Below, piece by piece: positions 53,718 to 62,587 of a DNA stretch of 64,000 bases. The notes beneath the pieces were generated by a model. The model ran no database searches. It worked only from the letters and a program-made list of their open reading frames with translations, and had not been told where the DNA came from. Origin of the DNA: Pseudomonas sivasensis. Its GTDB lineage: Bacteria > Pseudomonadota > Gammaproteobacteria > Pseudomonadales > Pseudomonadaceae. Numbering within the stretch: position 1 is the first letter of the stretch; every line of letters starts with the position of its first letter. The translations under genes and the position numbers were made by a program. The stretch covers positions 1 through 64,000 of the forward strand of contig NZ_JAAOWU010000011.1 in assembly GCF_013778505.1 (NCBI RefSeq), given 5' to 3'.

Positions 53718-55325
53718 ATGGCCACCTTGCACACTCAACTCAACCCGCGTTCGGCGGAGTTTGCCGTCAACAGCGCGGCGATGCGCCAACAGGTCGACGC
53801 CCTGCACACCTTGCTCGCCCATGTGCAACAAGGCGGCGGCGCCAAGGCGCAGGAGCGGCACACCTCACGTGGCAAATTGCTGCCCCGTGAGCGCATCAAT
53901 CGCCTGCTCGATCCGGGCTCGCCGTTCCTTGAACTCAGCCAATTGGCCGCCCATCAGGTGTACGGCGAAGACGTGCCTGCAGCCGGGGTAATCGCCGGGA
54001 TCGGTCGCGTGGAAGGCGTCGAATGCATGATCGTCGCCAACGACGCAACGGTGAAAGGCGGTTCGTATTACCCACTGACCGTGAAAAAGCACCTGCGCGC
54101 CCAGACCATCGCCGAGCAGAACCGCCTGCCGTGTATCTACCTGGTGGACTCCGGCGGCGCCAACCTGCCGCGCCAGGATGAAGTATTCCCCGACCGCGAG
54201 CACTTCGGGCGGATCTTCTTCAACCAGGCCAATATGAGCGCCCAAGGCATCCCACAGATTGCGGTAGTGATGGGCTCGTGCACAGCCGGTGGCGCCTATG
54301 TCCCCGCCATGGCGGACGAAGCGATCATGGTGCGCCAGCAGGCCACCATCTTCCTTGCCGGCCCACCGCTGGTAAAAGCCGCCACGGGTGAAGTGGTCAG
54401 CGCTGAAGACCTCGGTGGGGCCGATGTGCACTGCAAGATATCCGGCGTGGCCGACCAATATGCCGACAGCGACGAACACGCCCTGGCCCTGGCCCGACGC
54501 AGTGTGGCCAACCTCAATTGGCGCAAGCAGGGCCAGTTGGTGCAACGCGCGCCAGTGGCGCCGTTGTACAGCAGCGATGAGCTGTACGGCGTGATCCCGG
54601 CGGATGCCAAGCAGCCATTCGATGTGCGCGAAGTGATCACACGGTTGGTGGACGGTTCGGTGTTCGATGAATTCAAGGCGCTGTTCGGCACAACACTGGT
54701 GTGCGGTTTTGCGCACTTGCACGGCTACCCGATTGCGATCCTGGCCAACAACGGGATTCTGTTTGCCGAGGCGGCGCAAAAAGGCGCGCACTTTATCGAA
54801 TTGGCCTGCCAGCGCGGGATTCCACTGCTGTTTTTGCAGAACATCACCGGCTTTATGGTCGGCCAGAAATACGAAGCCGGCGGCATCGCGAAGCATGGCG
54901 CCAAGCTGGTCACCGCCGTGGCCTGCGCCAAGGTGCCGAAGTTCACGGTGATCATCGGCGGCAGTTTCGGCGCCGGTAACTACGGCATGTGCGGCCGCGC
55001 CTACGACCCGCGTTTTTTGTGGATGTGGCCCAACGCACGCATCGGGGTCATGGGCGCCGAGCAGGCCGCCGGCGTGTTGGTGCAGGTCAAGCGTGAGCAG
55101 GCCGAGCGTGCGGGCAATGCATTCAGTGCTGAAGAAGAGGCCGCGATCAAGCAGCCGATCCTCGATCAGTACGAAACCCAGGGCCACCCCTACTACTCCA
55201 GCGCGCGCCTGTGGGACGACGGTGTCATCGATCCGCAGCAGACCCGCGAGATGCTCGCCCTTGCGCTGTCCGCCTCCCTGAACGCCCCTATCGAGCCGAG
55301 CCGCTTCGGCGTGTTCCGCATGTAA
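53718..55325 (+). CDS. liuB: Methylcrotonyl-CoA carboxylase, carboxyltransferase (beta) subunit
   Basis: A 535-residue carboxyltransferase with both crotonase-like halves: LPCIYLVDSGGANLPRQDEV and GSCTAGGAYVPAMADE in the first, and GFMVGQKYEAGGIAKHGAKL and IIGGSFGAGNYGMCGRAYDP in the second (oxyanion glycines). It carboxylates 3-methylcrotonyl-CoA using carboxybiotin from LiuD. Length is normal. Confidence 0.97.
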   Translation: MATLHTQLNPRSAEFAVNSAAMRQQVDALHTLLAHVQQGGGAKAQERHTSRGKLLPRERINRLLDPGSPFLELSQLAAHQVYGEDVPAAGVIAGIGRVEGVECMIVANDATVKGGSYYPLTVKKHLRAQTIAEQNRLPCIYLVDSGGANLPRQDEVFPDREHFGRIFFNQANMSAQGIPQIAVVMGSCTAGGAYVPAMADEAIMVRQQATIFLAGPPLVKAATGEVVSAEDLGGADVHCKISGVADQYADSDEHALALARRSVANLNWRKQGQLVQRAPVAPLYSSDELYGVIPADAKQPFDVREVITRLVDGSVFDEFKALFGTTLVCGFAHLHGYPIAILANNGILFAEAAQKGAHFIELACQRGIPLLFLQNITGFMVGQKYEAGGIAKHGAKLVTAVACAKVPKFTVIIGGSFGAGNYGMCGRAYDPRFLWMWPNARIGVMGAEQAAGVLVQVKREQAERAGNAFSAEEEAAIKQPILDQYETQGHPYYSSARLWDDGVIDPQQTREMLALALSASLNAPIEPSRFGVFRM

Positions 55326-55339
55326 TCGGAGCTGTACCC

Positions 55340-56146
55340 ATGAGCGATTTCAACACCCTCGAACTGATCACCGACAGCCGTGGCTTCGCCACCCTGTGGC
55401 TCAGTCGTGAAGCCAAGAACAACGCGTTCAATGCCGAAATGATCCGCGAATTGATCATTGCTCTCGACCAGGTGCAAGGCGATCCATCCCTGCGTTTTTT
55501 GCTGCTGCGCGGGCGCGGCAAGCACTTCAGTGCCGGCGCGGACCTGGCCTGGATGCAGCAGTCGGCCGAGTTGGATTACCACACCAACCTCGACGACGCC
55601 CGCGAACTGGCAGAGCTGATGTACAACCTGGCCAAGCTGAAAATCCCAACCTTGGCCGTGGTGCAAGGCGCAGCCTACGGTGGCGCCCTCGGGTTGATCA
55701 GTTGCTGCGACATGGCGATCGGCGCCGATGACGCGCAGTTCTGCCTGTCGGAAGTGCGCATTGGCCTGGCGCCGGCGGTGATCAGTCCGTTCGTGGTGCA
55801 GGCCATCGGCGAACGCGCGGCGCGCCGGTATGCTCTGACGGCCGAACGCTTTGGTGGCCAACGTGCGCGAGACATCGGTTTGCTAGCCGAAAGCTACCCG
55901 GCCGGTGAGCTGGATACCCAGGTCGAGCAGTGGATTGCCAACCTGTTGCAAAACAGCCCGGCAGCGATGCGCGCGAGTAAAGATTTGCTGCGTGAAGTGG
56001 GCAACGGCGCTCTCACCCCAGCACTGCGCCGCTACTGCGAAAACGCAATTGCACGGATTCGCGTCAGTGCCGAGGGGCAGGAAGGATTGAGGGCGTTCCT
56101 GCAAAAAAGGTCACCGAGCTGGCAATCCCAGGAGCCGCGCCCATGA
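55340..56146 (+). CDS. liuC: Methylglutaconyl-CoA hydratase
   Basis: A 268-residue crotonase-fold enzyme from the ATG at 55340 (MSDFNTLEL), 14 bases after liuB. An in-frame ATG at 55211 lies inside liuB and is spurious. Oxyanion and catalytic segments are LRGRGKHFSAGADLAWMQ and VQGAAYGGALGLISCCDMAI with the following SEVRIGLAPAVISPFV. It hydrates 3-methylglutaconyl-CoA to HMG-CoA. It ends in a four-base overlap with liuD. Confidence 0.95.
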   Translation: MSDFNTLELITDSRGFATLWLSREAKNNAFNAEMIRELIIALDQVQGDPSLRFLLLRGRGKHFSAGADLAWMQQSAELDYHTNLDDARELAELMYNLAKLKIPTLAVVQGAAYGGALGLISCCDMAIGADDAQFCLSEVRIGLAPAVISPFVVQAIGERAARRYALTAERFGGQRARDIGLLAESYPAGELDTQVEQWIANLLQNSPAAMRASKDLLREVGNGALTPALRRYCENAIARIRVSAEGQEGLRAFLQKRSPSWQSQEPRP

Positions 56147-58068
56147 GTACACTGACGACCCTGCTGGTAGCCAACCGAGGTGAGATTGCCTGCCGGGTGA
56201 TGCGCACCGCCAAAGCAATGGGCCTGACAACCGTGGCCGTGCACAGCGCCATCGACCGCGATGCGCGGCACAGTCGCGAGGCGGATATTCGCGTGGACCT
56301 GGGCGGCAGCAAGGCCACGGAAAGTTACCTGCAAATCGATAAGATCATCGCGGCCGCCCACGCCAGCGGTGCCCAAGGGATTCATCCGGGCTACGGCTTT
56401 TTATCGGAAAACGCCGGTTTTGCCCGGGCGATTGAAGCCGCCGGCCTGATCTTCCTCGGCCCGCCCGCCTCGGCCATCGACGCCATGGGTAGCAAATCCG
56501 CCGCCAAGGCGCTGATGGAAACCGCTGGTGTGCCGTTGGTGCCGGGTTATCACGGCGAAGCCCAAGACCTGGAAACCTTCCGCGCCGCCTGCGAACGTAT
56601 TGGTTATCCGGTGCTGCTAAAAGCCACAGCGGGCGGCGGTGGCAAGGGCATGAAGGTGGTTGAGCACGTCGACCAACTCGCCGAAGCATTGGCCTCCGCC
56701 CAGCGTGAAGCACTGTCGTCGTTTGGCAACGGCCAGATGCTGGTGGAGAAATACCTGCTCAAGCCGCGCCATGTGGAGATCCAGGTATTTGCCGATCAAC
56801 AGGGGCACTGCCTCTACCTCAATGAACGCGATTGCTCGATCCAGCGTCGGCACCAGAAGGTCGTCGAGGAAGCGCCAGCGCCGGGGCTGAGTGTTGAACA
56901 GCGCAAAGCCATGGGCGAAGCCGCCGTGCGTGCCGCCCAGGCCATCGGCTACGTTGGCGCCGGTACCGTGGAGTTTTTGCTGGATGCGCGCGGCGAGTTC
57001 TTCTTTATGGAAATGAACACGCGGCTGCAAGTAGAACACCCGGTGACCGAGGCCATCACCGGCCTGGATCTGGTGGCTTGGCAGATTCGTGTCGCCCAGG
57101 GCGAAGCGCTGCCGATCAGCCAGGAACAGGTGCCACTGATCGGCCATGCGATTGAAGTGCGCTTGTATGCCGAGGACCCGGCCAATGACTTCTTGCCCGC
57201 CACTGGGCACTTGGCGCTGTACCGCGAATCCGCGTCGGGCCCGGGGCGTCGGGTGGACAGCGGCGTTGGGCAAGGGGACAGCGTTTCGCCGTTCTACGAC
57301 CCGATGCTCGGCAAGTTGATTGCCTGGGGCGAGGACCGTGAGCAGGCACGTCTGCGATTGCTGGGTATGCTCGATGAGTTTGCCGTCGGCGGGATCAAGA
57401 CCAACCTGGGCTTCCTGCGGCGCATCATTGGCCATCCCGCATTTGCGGCGGCCGAACTGGATACCGGATTTATTCCGCGTTATCAGGATGAGTTGCTGCC
57501 CGTGCCCGGTGAGTTGAGCGATGAGTTCTGGCAGGCGGCGGGTTCGGCGTTTATGCAGAGCTTGCCGGCGGGTGAAGGGCCTTGGGCGGACACCCGTGGG
57601 TTTCGTGCCGGGCTACCCGCCGAGGTTTCCCTGCACTTGAGCTGTAATGGGCAGGATCGCCGAGTGACAGTGGGCGAAGATGTTCCGCGACTGTGCGGGG
57701 AGCGCCTGCTGATCGACCATCACGGCGTGCGTCATTCACATCTGGCAGTACGTCGCGAGGGCACCCTGTTCTTGCGTTGGGATGGCGAGATGCATGGCGT
57801 GAGCCTGTTCGACCCAATTGCCGCCGTCGAGGCCAACCAGTCTCATCAAGGTGGCCTTACAGCGCCGATGAACGGCAGCATTGTGCGAGTGCTGGTGGAA
57901 GTCGGCCAAGCGGTTGAAGCCGGTACGCAATTGGTGGTGCTCGAAGCGATGAAGATGGAGCACAGCATCCGCGCGCCCAAGGCCGGAGTGGTCAAGGCGC
58001 TGTTCTGCCAGGAAGGCGAAATGGTTGCCGAAGGTTGCGCGCTGGTGGAACTCGAAACCGCTGATTAG
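56143..58068 (+). CDS. liuD: Methylcrotonyl-CoA carboxylase, biotin (alpha) subunit
   Basis: A 641-residue biotin carboxylase plus biotin carrier. It opens LLVANRGEIACRVMRTAKAM; the ATP-grasp loop is KATAGGGGKGMKVV, with EKYLLKPRHVEIQVFADQQG and EMNTRLQVEHPVTEAITGLD. The biotin attachment site is VLEAMKMEHS (Lys604). It overlaps liuC by four bases and meets the minus-strand repressor gene tail to tail with four shared bases (58065-58068). Confidence 0.97.
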   Translation: MSTLTTLLVANRGEIACRVMRTAKAMGLTTVAVHSAIDRDARHSREADIRVDLGGSKATESYLQIDKIIAAAHASGAQGIHPGYGFLSENAGFARAIEAAGLIFLGPPASAIDAMGSKSAAKALMETAGVPLVPGYHGEAQDLETFRAACERIGYPVLLKATAGGGGKGMKVVEHVDQLAEALASAQREALSSFGNGQMLVEKYLLKPRHVEIQVFADQQGHCLYLNERDCSIQRRHQKVVEEAPAPGLSVEQRKAMGEAAVRAAQAIGYVGAGTVEFLLDARGEFFFMEMNTRLQVEHPVTEAITGLDLVAWQIRVAQGEALPISQEQVPLIGHAIEVRLYAEDPANDFLPATGHLALYRESASGPGRRVDSGVGQGDSVSPFYDPMLGKLIAWGEDREQARLRLLGMLDEFAVGGIKTNLGFLRRIIGHPAFAAAELDTGFIPRYQDELLPVPGELSDEFWQAAGSAFMQSLPAGEGPWADTRGFRAGLPAEVSLHLSCNGQDRRVTVGEDVPRLCGERLLIDHHGVRHSHLAVRREGTLFLRWDGEMHGVSLFDPIAAVEANQSHQGGLTAPMNGSIVRVLVEVGQAVEAGTQLVVLEAMKMEHSIRAPKAGVVKALFCQEGEMVAEGCALVELETAD

Positions 58069-58700
58069 AACTTCGCCGTGGCCTGCACGACGACGCCAAG
58101 GATGCGGCAATCCTTGGTGAACAGCCGTTTCGGGTAGGTAGGGTTGAGCGGCACCAGGTAGAGCTCGCCGCTCTCTTCCATCAACTGGCGGAAGGTCGCC
58201 TGGGGGCTGTCTGCCCATTGGGCGACCACCAGCCTGCCGGGTTGTGCGGCGATTGCGGGATCCACCAGAATCATCATGCCCGCAGCGATGCTCAGGCCAC
58301 TAAGCGCAGTCATGGCGTCCCCCGTCACGGGCAGCCAAAAGGCATCTCCGTGGGCATGGTAGTCCGACAGCTCGAAGCCCGCGGCGCCATAAGCGGGGCG
58401 CTCTTCGCGCACTTCGCACAGGCCCCTCCACTCGCTGACCGGGTAGCGAAAATACGGTGTGTACTGTTTAGCCTGAATGGGGACTTCGTCGGTTTTCTCA
58501 CGCACCTCCTGCACCACTTCCAGGTAGCCCAGCCCCAACTCTTCCAGGACCCGGTTCATGTCTGCCAGGCTCGGCACGCGCCGCTTGTTGAGCCAATGGC
58601 CCACACCGCCCTGGGACATGCCCAAGCGTTCAGCCAGCTCACCCTGTGTGACCTTGCGGTCTTTCATGTTGGCCTTGACCAACGCTATCCAGTTATCCAT
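58065..58700 (-). CDS. S24-type HTH repressor lacking both catalytic residues
   Basis: A 211-residue LexA/CI-like regulator from the ATG at 58700 (MDNWIALVKANMKDRK). The N-terminal XRE helix-turn-helix is VTQGELAERLGMSQGGVGHW with LNKRRVPSLADMNRVLEEL after it. The C-terminal S24 domain is recognisable (GDAFWLPVTGDAM, RLVVAQW, QATFRQLMEESGELYLVPLN, and a final strand RILGVVVQATAKF). The nucleophile Ser of the G-D/N-S-M motif is Ala here (Ala129), and the general-base Lys expected in the TFKQL-like strand is Arg (Arg171). It should therefore bind DNA without RecA-stimulated self-cleavage. It is divergent from the small gene at 58832. Confidence 0.85.
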   Translation of the reverse strand: MDNWIALVKANMKDRKVTQGELAERLGMSQGGVGHWLNKRRVPSLADMNRVLEELGLGYLEVVQEVREKTDEVPIQAKQYTPYFRYPVSEWRGLCEVREERPAYGAAGFELSDYHAHGDAFWLPVTGDAMTALSGLSIAAGMMILVDPAIAAQPGRLVVAQWADSPQATFRQLMEESGELYLVPLNPTYPKRLFTKDCRILGVVVQATAKF

Positions 58701-58831
58701 GGCGCCAGACAATACGGCAGGTATTTTTCAGGGCAATAAACAGTTTGTAGTAATCCATAAAACGACATAAATACGATACGTACTATTATCAGGCTCAAGG
58801 TTTTCGACACCCACACAGAGTACCGCCCCTT

Positions 58832-59182
58832 ATGACAACGAGCCCGTATCTCCTGCCTGAAGCCACCAAGAGTGACGACGTTTACAACCTGCGCAGCAGC
58901 GGTGCTGCCCAGAGGGCGCTGGACTTTTACTTGAAAGAAAATATGTCAGCACCCGTCCCGGACGAAGGTTTTTTCACACTCAAACCGGGCATCAGTCAGG
59001 AAGAAGCGCTGGTGCACGCCTCAGAGCTGTTGCGCAGCGCCGCCGCTACGGCCTATGAATCGGCGAGCAGCCATCAAGGCAATCAGCGCGACCTGGCGTT
59101 TTCAGTGGTGTATTTGATTGATATGGCGAAGGCGATGATAGAGCGGTCGCTGCAGGCATCGGAGGCTCAGACGAACGCGTAA
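58832..59182 (+). CDS. DUF6124/DUF3077-like small protein
   Basis: A 116-residue soluble, mostly helical protein. The pattern AAQRALDFYLKENM, then FTLKPGISQEEALVHASELL and a closing helix VVYLIDMAKAMIERSL matches the small Pseudomonas-specific DUF6124/DUF3077 proteins, which occur in several copies per genome and have no known role. Its ribosome site is weak. The AT-rich 130-base gap to the divergent S24-type gene (58701-58831) is a likely place for that repressor to act. Confidence 0.75.
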   Translation: MTTSPYLLPEATKSDDVYNLRSSGAAQRALDFYLKENMSAPVPDEGFFTLKPGISQEEALVHASELLRSAAATAYESASSHQGNQRDLAFSVVYLIDMAKAMIERSLQASEAQTNA

Positions 59183-59224
59183 GAGGCGCGAAGGAAAATA
59201 TTTCTATCACAGGGATAAAAACAT

Positions 59225-59252
59225 TTGACTTGCAAATGATAATGATTATTAT
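59225..59252 (+). promoter_or_regulatory. Fur-controlled promoter of prrF
   Basis: TTGACT (59225-59230) and TATTAT (59247-59252) are -35 and -10 elements 16 bases apart. Across them lies TGATAATGATTATTA (59237-59251), which matches the Fur 7-1-7 inverted repeat at all but one paired position, so Fur with iron would block polymerase. Confidence 0.9.
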
Positions 59253-59259
59253 TGGGCTC

Positions 59260-59374
59260 AGCTGATCGCGAGATCAGTCGATAAACCAAGGGACCTTAGG
59301 TCGGACTCTTGGAATATCTCCTCATCAGGCTAATCACGGTTTTTGACCCGGCTCTTTGGCCGGGTCTTTTTTTT
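59260..59374 (+). ncRNA. prrF: PrrF-type iron-regulated small RNA
   Basis: About 115 bases from the Fur promoter to a terminator. It contains the conserved single-stranded core TATCTCCTCATCAGGCTAAT (59315-59334) by which PrrF RNAs pair with mRNAs of iron-using proteins (sdhC, sodB, katA and others) with Hfq, and an initial hairpin CTGATCGCGAGATCAG (59262-59277). Length, core and Fur box all fit the RyhB-like PrrF1/PrrF2 family. Which of the two paralogues it is cannot be told from this window. Confidence 0.93.
59345..59374 (+). terminator. Rho-independent terminator of prrF
   Basis: GACCCGGC (59345-59352) pairs with GCCGGGTC (59359-59366) over a 6-nt loop and is followed by eight T. Confidence 0.95.
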
Positions 59375-59644
59375 GCCAGTTTCCCTGGCGTGGCTTCAGG
59401 CTAATGAAGACTGTGTGTTGCTCGATGGCGCGCATGGTAGCAAAAGACCATCGCCAAAAGAAAGTCAGTCGGGCGCTCTGGCTCAGATCTCTGCGAAATA
59501 GCGCTTGAGAATCAATCTCATAGATTTTAAGCTGCGGCAGCGTCACGGATGACGCCCCCCTTCTCGCAACAATTTTGCGTCCAGTCTTTACCAGACTCCT
59601 GTGTAATATAGTCGTCACAACACTCATATTCAGGCAACCAGACT
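59375..59644. other. Non-coding gap between prrF and the carboxypeptidase gene
   Basis: No gene is convincing here; minus-strand frames (for example 59334-59627) run across the prrF terminator. The one structure seen is TGAGAATCAATCTCA at 59506-59520, an interrupted dyad that weakly resembles a Fur box and could belong to the promoter of the downstream gene. Confidence 0.4.
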
Positions 59645-60796
59645 ATGACCGTGGCCTTGACTTCCATCAAGATCAGCACCGACTTCGACAGTGGCAATAT
59701 CCAAGTACTCGACGCCAGCGATGCATACCATTTGTTGCTGGCAATTCGACCCGATACCCGCAGCCACCATTTCCAATGGTTCCACTTCAAGGCCGAAGGC
59801 ATGCACGTGGGCCACACCCACACCTTTCGCCTGAGCAACGCGGGTGGCTCCTCGTATAAGCACGCCTGGAGCGGCTACCACGCTGTCGCGTCTTATGATC
59901 ACGTCAACTGGTTCCGAGTACCAACGCGCTTCGACGGAGAGATCCTGCACATCAGCCTCGAAACCCGCGAGAAACATGCCTGGTTCGCCTACTTTGAGCC
60001 CTACAGCCGTGAACGCCATGATCGGCTGATAGAGCTGGCGCTGAAATACGCCGGCACTCAACTGCTGGCGACCGGTAAAAGCGTCGAAGGCCGCGATATC
60101 CAACTGCTGCGCCGTGGCAAAGGCGGCGAAGGCCGTCGCAACATCTGGATCATCGCCCAGCAGCACCCCGGCGAACACATGGCCGAATGGTTCATGGAAG
60201 GCATCATCGAGCGCCTGCAACAGGACGGCGATGCCGAGATGAAAAAACTCCTGGCCGTTGCCGACCTGTACCTCGTGCCGAACATGAACCCCGACGGTGC
60301 CTTCCACGGTCACTTGCGCACCAACGCCATGGGGCAGGACCTCAATCGTGCCTGGCAAAGCGCCAGCCAGGAGATCAGTCCAGAAGTACTGTTCGTGCAG
60401 CAACAGATGGAAGAGTACGGTGTGGACCTGTTCCTCGATATCCACGGTGACGAAGAAATCCCCTACGTGTTCACCGCCGCCTGCGAAGGCAACCCGGGCT
60501 ATACCCCGCGTATCGAAGCGCTGGAAAAACACTTCCGCCGCCACTTGAGCGCGCTGACCCGAGACTTCCAGACCACACATGGCTACACCCGCGACTTGCC
60601 GGGCGAAGCCAATATGACCCTGGCGTGCAATGCAGTCGGCGAAAAATACGACTGCCTGTCCCTGACCCTGGAAATGCCATTCAAGGACAACGACGACGCC
60701 CCCAACCCGAAAACCGGTTGGTCGGGTGAGCGGTCCAAGCAATTGGGCAAGGATGTGTTGAGTACCGTGGCCGATATCGTCACGGTCCTGCGCTAA
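59645..60796 (+). CDS. M14-family zinc carboxypeptidase
   Basis: A 383-residue metallocarboxypeptidase of the cytosolic (CCP/Nna1-like) branch. An N-terminal beta domain of about 120 residues (HHFQWFHFKAEGMHVGHTHT) precedes the catalytic fold. Zinc ligands are His174 and Glu177 in QQHPGEHMAEW and His267 in FLDIHGDEEIPYV; NMNPDG and GQDLNRAW bind substrate, and the catalytic Glu is in LTLEMPFKD. There is no signal peptide, so it acts in the cytoplasm. Its natural peptide is unknown. Confidence 0.93.
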   Translation: MTVALTSIKISTDFDSGNIQVLDASDAYHLLLAIRPDTRSHHFQWFHFKAEGMHVGHTHTFRLSNAGGSSYKHAWSGYHAVASYDHVNWFRVPTRFDGEILHISLETREKHAWFAYFEPYSRERHDRLIELALKYAGTQLLATGKSVEGRDIQLLRRGKGGEGRRNIWIIAQQHPGEHMAEWFMEGIIERLQQDGDAEMKKLLAVADLYLVPNMNPDGAFHGHLRTNAMGQDLNRAWQSASQEISPEVLFVQQQMEEYGVDLFLDIHGDEEIPYVFTAACEGNPGYTPRIEALEKHFRRHLSALTRDFQTTHGYTRDLPGEANMTLACNAVGEKYDCLSLTLEMPFKDNDDAPNPKTGWSGERSKQLGKDVLSTVADIVTVLR

Positions 60797-60817
60797 CGCC
60801 CCTGCCCTCAGCCGGCA

Positions 60818-61357
60818 TCAGTCCCTGGTGCCGGTCATGCTCTGCAACACCCCGTCACGCCGAATCAGTCCATGGAACAACGCCGCCGCCAAGTGCACCA
60901 GCACCGTGAAAAACAGCAGGTAAGCCAGATACCCATGGGCCTTGCGCAGCAGCGCAAACAGCGGCGCGTTAGCCGCCACGAGCGCCGGCAACTGCACCGA
61001 ACTGCTGAGCATTACCGGATCACCTGCCGCCGAGATCATCGCCCAGCCCAGCAGCGGCAATACCAGCATCAACCCATACAGCACCAGATGGGATGCCTTG
61101 GCCGCCAGCACTTGCCACTGCGGTAAGTCAGACGGTAACGGCGGCTGACGGGTGGAAAAACGCACCACCAATCGCACGATCACCAACGCCAGGATCGCAA
61201 TCCCCAGCGGCTTGTGCAGGTGGATCAACCACTCATGCCGCTCCGACACCGACGCCGCCAGCCCCGCGCCGATAAACAACATGGCGATGACCATCAGCGC
61301 CATCAACCAGTGCAGCAGACGTGCCAGGGGCGCAAAAAACCGAGGGTGGGCATTCAT
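60818..61357 (-). CDS. Cytochrome b561-family membrane protein
   Basis: A 179-residue four-helix diheme b-type cytochrome. Heme-ligand histidines are visible in PLARLLHWLMALMVIAML, HEWLIHLHKPLGIAIL, LAAKASHLVLYGLMLVL and KAHGYLAYLLFFTVLVHLAA. It passes electrons across the inner membrane. It overlaps the catalase-like gene by four bases, so it probably supplies that enzyme with electrons or forms a complex with it. Confidence 0.93.
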   Translation of the reverse strand: MNAHPRFFAPLARLLHWLMALMVIAMLFIGAGLAASVSERHEWLIHLHKPLGIAILALVIVRLVVRFSTRQPPLPSDLPQWQVLAAKASHLVLYGLMLVLPLLGWAMISAAGDPVMLSSSVQLPALVAANAPLFALLRKAHGYLAYLLFFTVLVHLAAALFHGLIRRDGVLQSMTGTRD

Positions 61358-62436
61358 GGTTTCGACTCCTGAGGGGCACTGTGCAACGGGCCGACTTCAC
61401 CGGCACGGCGCAGGTACGAACTGGCATACGCCGCCGAGCGGGCGGCCAGCAGCGGATCATTTGAGGCTTCGATGCCGCTGGGCAGAATCAGCGGGTCAAA
61501 GTTGATGTCGCGGCAATCACCGTCGGCCTGGGGTTGGCTGCTTTGCAGCACCAGGGTGCCGGCGTTCAACACTTTGTGCTCGCCGGTCCAGCTCTTGCTC
61601 GCATCGTCGAGTGGGTCGCCGGGGTTGGCCAGGGTGATGTTCAACTGCCAACGCAATGGCCCTGACGCCAGGCGCTGCGCCAAGTCTTTCTCAAGGAAGT
61701 CAGCACCGGCCGGCGCAGTATCCCCCGCCGCGTCCTGGCTCTGCGGCACCACGCCCCAGCGCACGGCCTGGCGCTTGCCATCGGCGCTCACCAGGTAAAA
61801 CGCGTTGATGCCGTTATAGGTTTCGGTGGCGTAACTGGCCGATGGCTTGGCGGTCTTGACCCACGCCAAAAACGGCGCCGTCTCGGGATGCGCGGCAAAA
61901 AACGCCGGCATATTCGCCGGGTTCGGCTTGCCGGTGGCCGGATCGGGCGCACCCGCTTTGAGCATCTGGTAGAACGCCTCGGGCGTGCCTACCGGGAACA
62001 CAGGCATGCTGTTCATACCCGTGCGCCATTGCTGGCCGTTGGATTGGTTGAACTGCACGGCGAAGCTGCGGATCGGCACACTGCTGTCCGGTGCATATGG
62101 GTTACCACTGGGCAACGCAAACCGGCCGACCAGGGGCGTCTTGGCCTCGCTGAACACCTGGGCACTGGAGTACGCACGGGCTTCGGGGCTGCTCTCAAAA
62201 TACCCGGCCACGCACACGCCCTTGGCATGGTTACGGCGAAAACCAGGGTGCACGCCGTTGTTCGTTTCCAGGGCATTGACCAAGGTTTTCGGCCGCAGCC
62301 GCTGTGGGTCGAGCGTGCCGTTGACGTAGGCAAATGCCCCAGCAACGACAGCAACTACGGCCCCAATACCGGCGAGTCGCGCAATCAGGCTCGCAGTGCT
62401 CAACGCAGGACGGGGCGGTGATGAGTGATCTACCAT
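61354..62436 (-). CDS. Catalase-family peroxidase (SrpA-like), membrane anchored
   Basis: A 360-residue heme protein of the small catalase-fold group. An N-terminal anchor (LIARLAGIGAVVAVVAGAF) leads to the periplasmic domain with GVHPGFRRNHAKGVCVAGYF (distal His region) and PIRSFAVQFNQSNGQQW. It lacks the wrapping and C-terminal domains of full catalases. Start is the ATG at 62436 (MVDHSS), two codons inside the longest frame. Paired with cytochrome b561 and opposite an ECF sigma factor, it likely removes peroxides in the periplasm under that sigma factor's control. Confidence 0.9.
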   Translation of the reverse strand: MVDHSSPPRPALSTASLIARLAGIGAVVAVVAGAFAYVNGTLDPQRLRPKTLVNALETNNGVHPGFRRNHAKGVCVAGYFESSPEARAYSSAQVFSEAKTPLVGRFALPSGNPYAPDSSVPIRSFAVQFNQSNGQQWRTGMNSMPVFPVGTPEAFYQMLKAGAPDPATGKPNPANMPAFFAAHPETAPFLAWVKTAKPSASYATETYNGINAFYLVSADGKRQAVRWGVVPQSQDAAGDTAPAGADFLEKDLAQRLASGPLRWQLNITLANPGDPLDDASKSWTGEHKVLNAGTLVLQSSQPQADGDCRDINFDPLILPSGIEASNDPLLAARSAAYASSYLRRAGEVGPLHSAPQESKP

Positions 62437-62587
62437 GAACAAACTCCAGGGCCAGAGGCCTTAGGGGGTGAAACTTAAGGTCGGAGCATTGAGACGAATG
62501 CCGATCTGCTCTATTCCCTGGCCGTGGATTTATTTTTCCTAGCCTGGAATAACCCTTAACGCCGGACGTCTCTCTAGTCCCAGCGTA

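Noticed and set aside
59334..59627. 97-codon minus-strand frame
   Set aside because: Runs through the prrF terminator and has no plausible ribosome site or domain.
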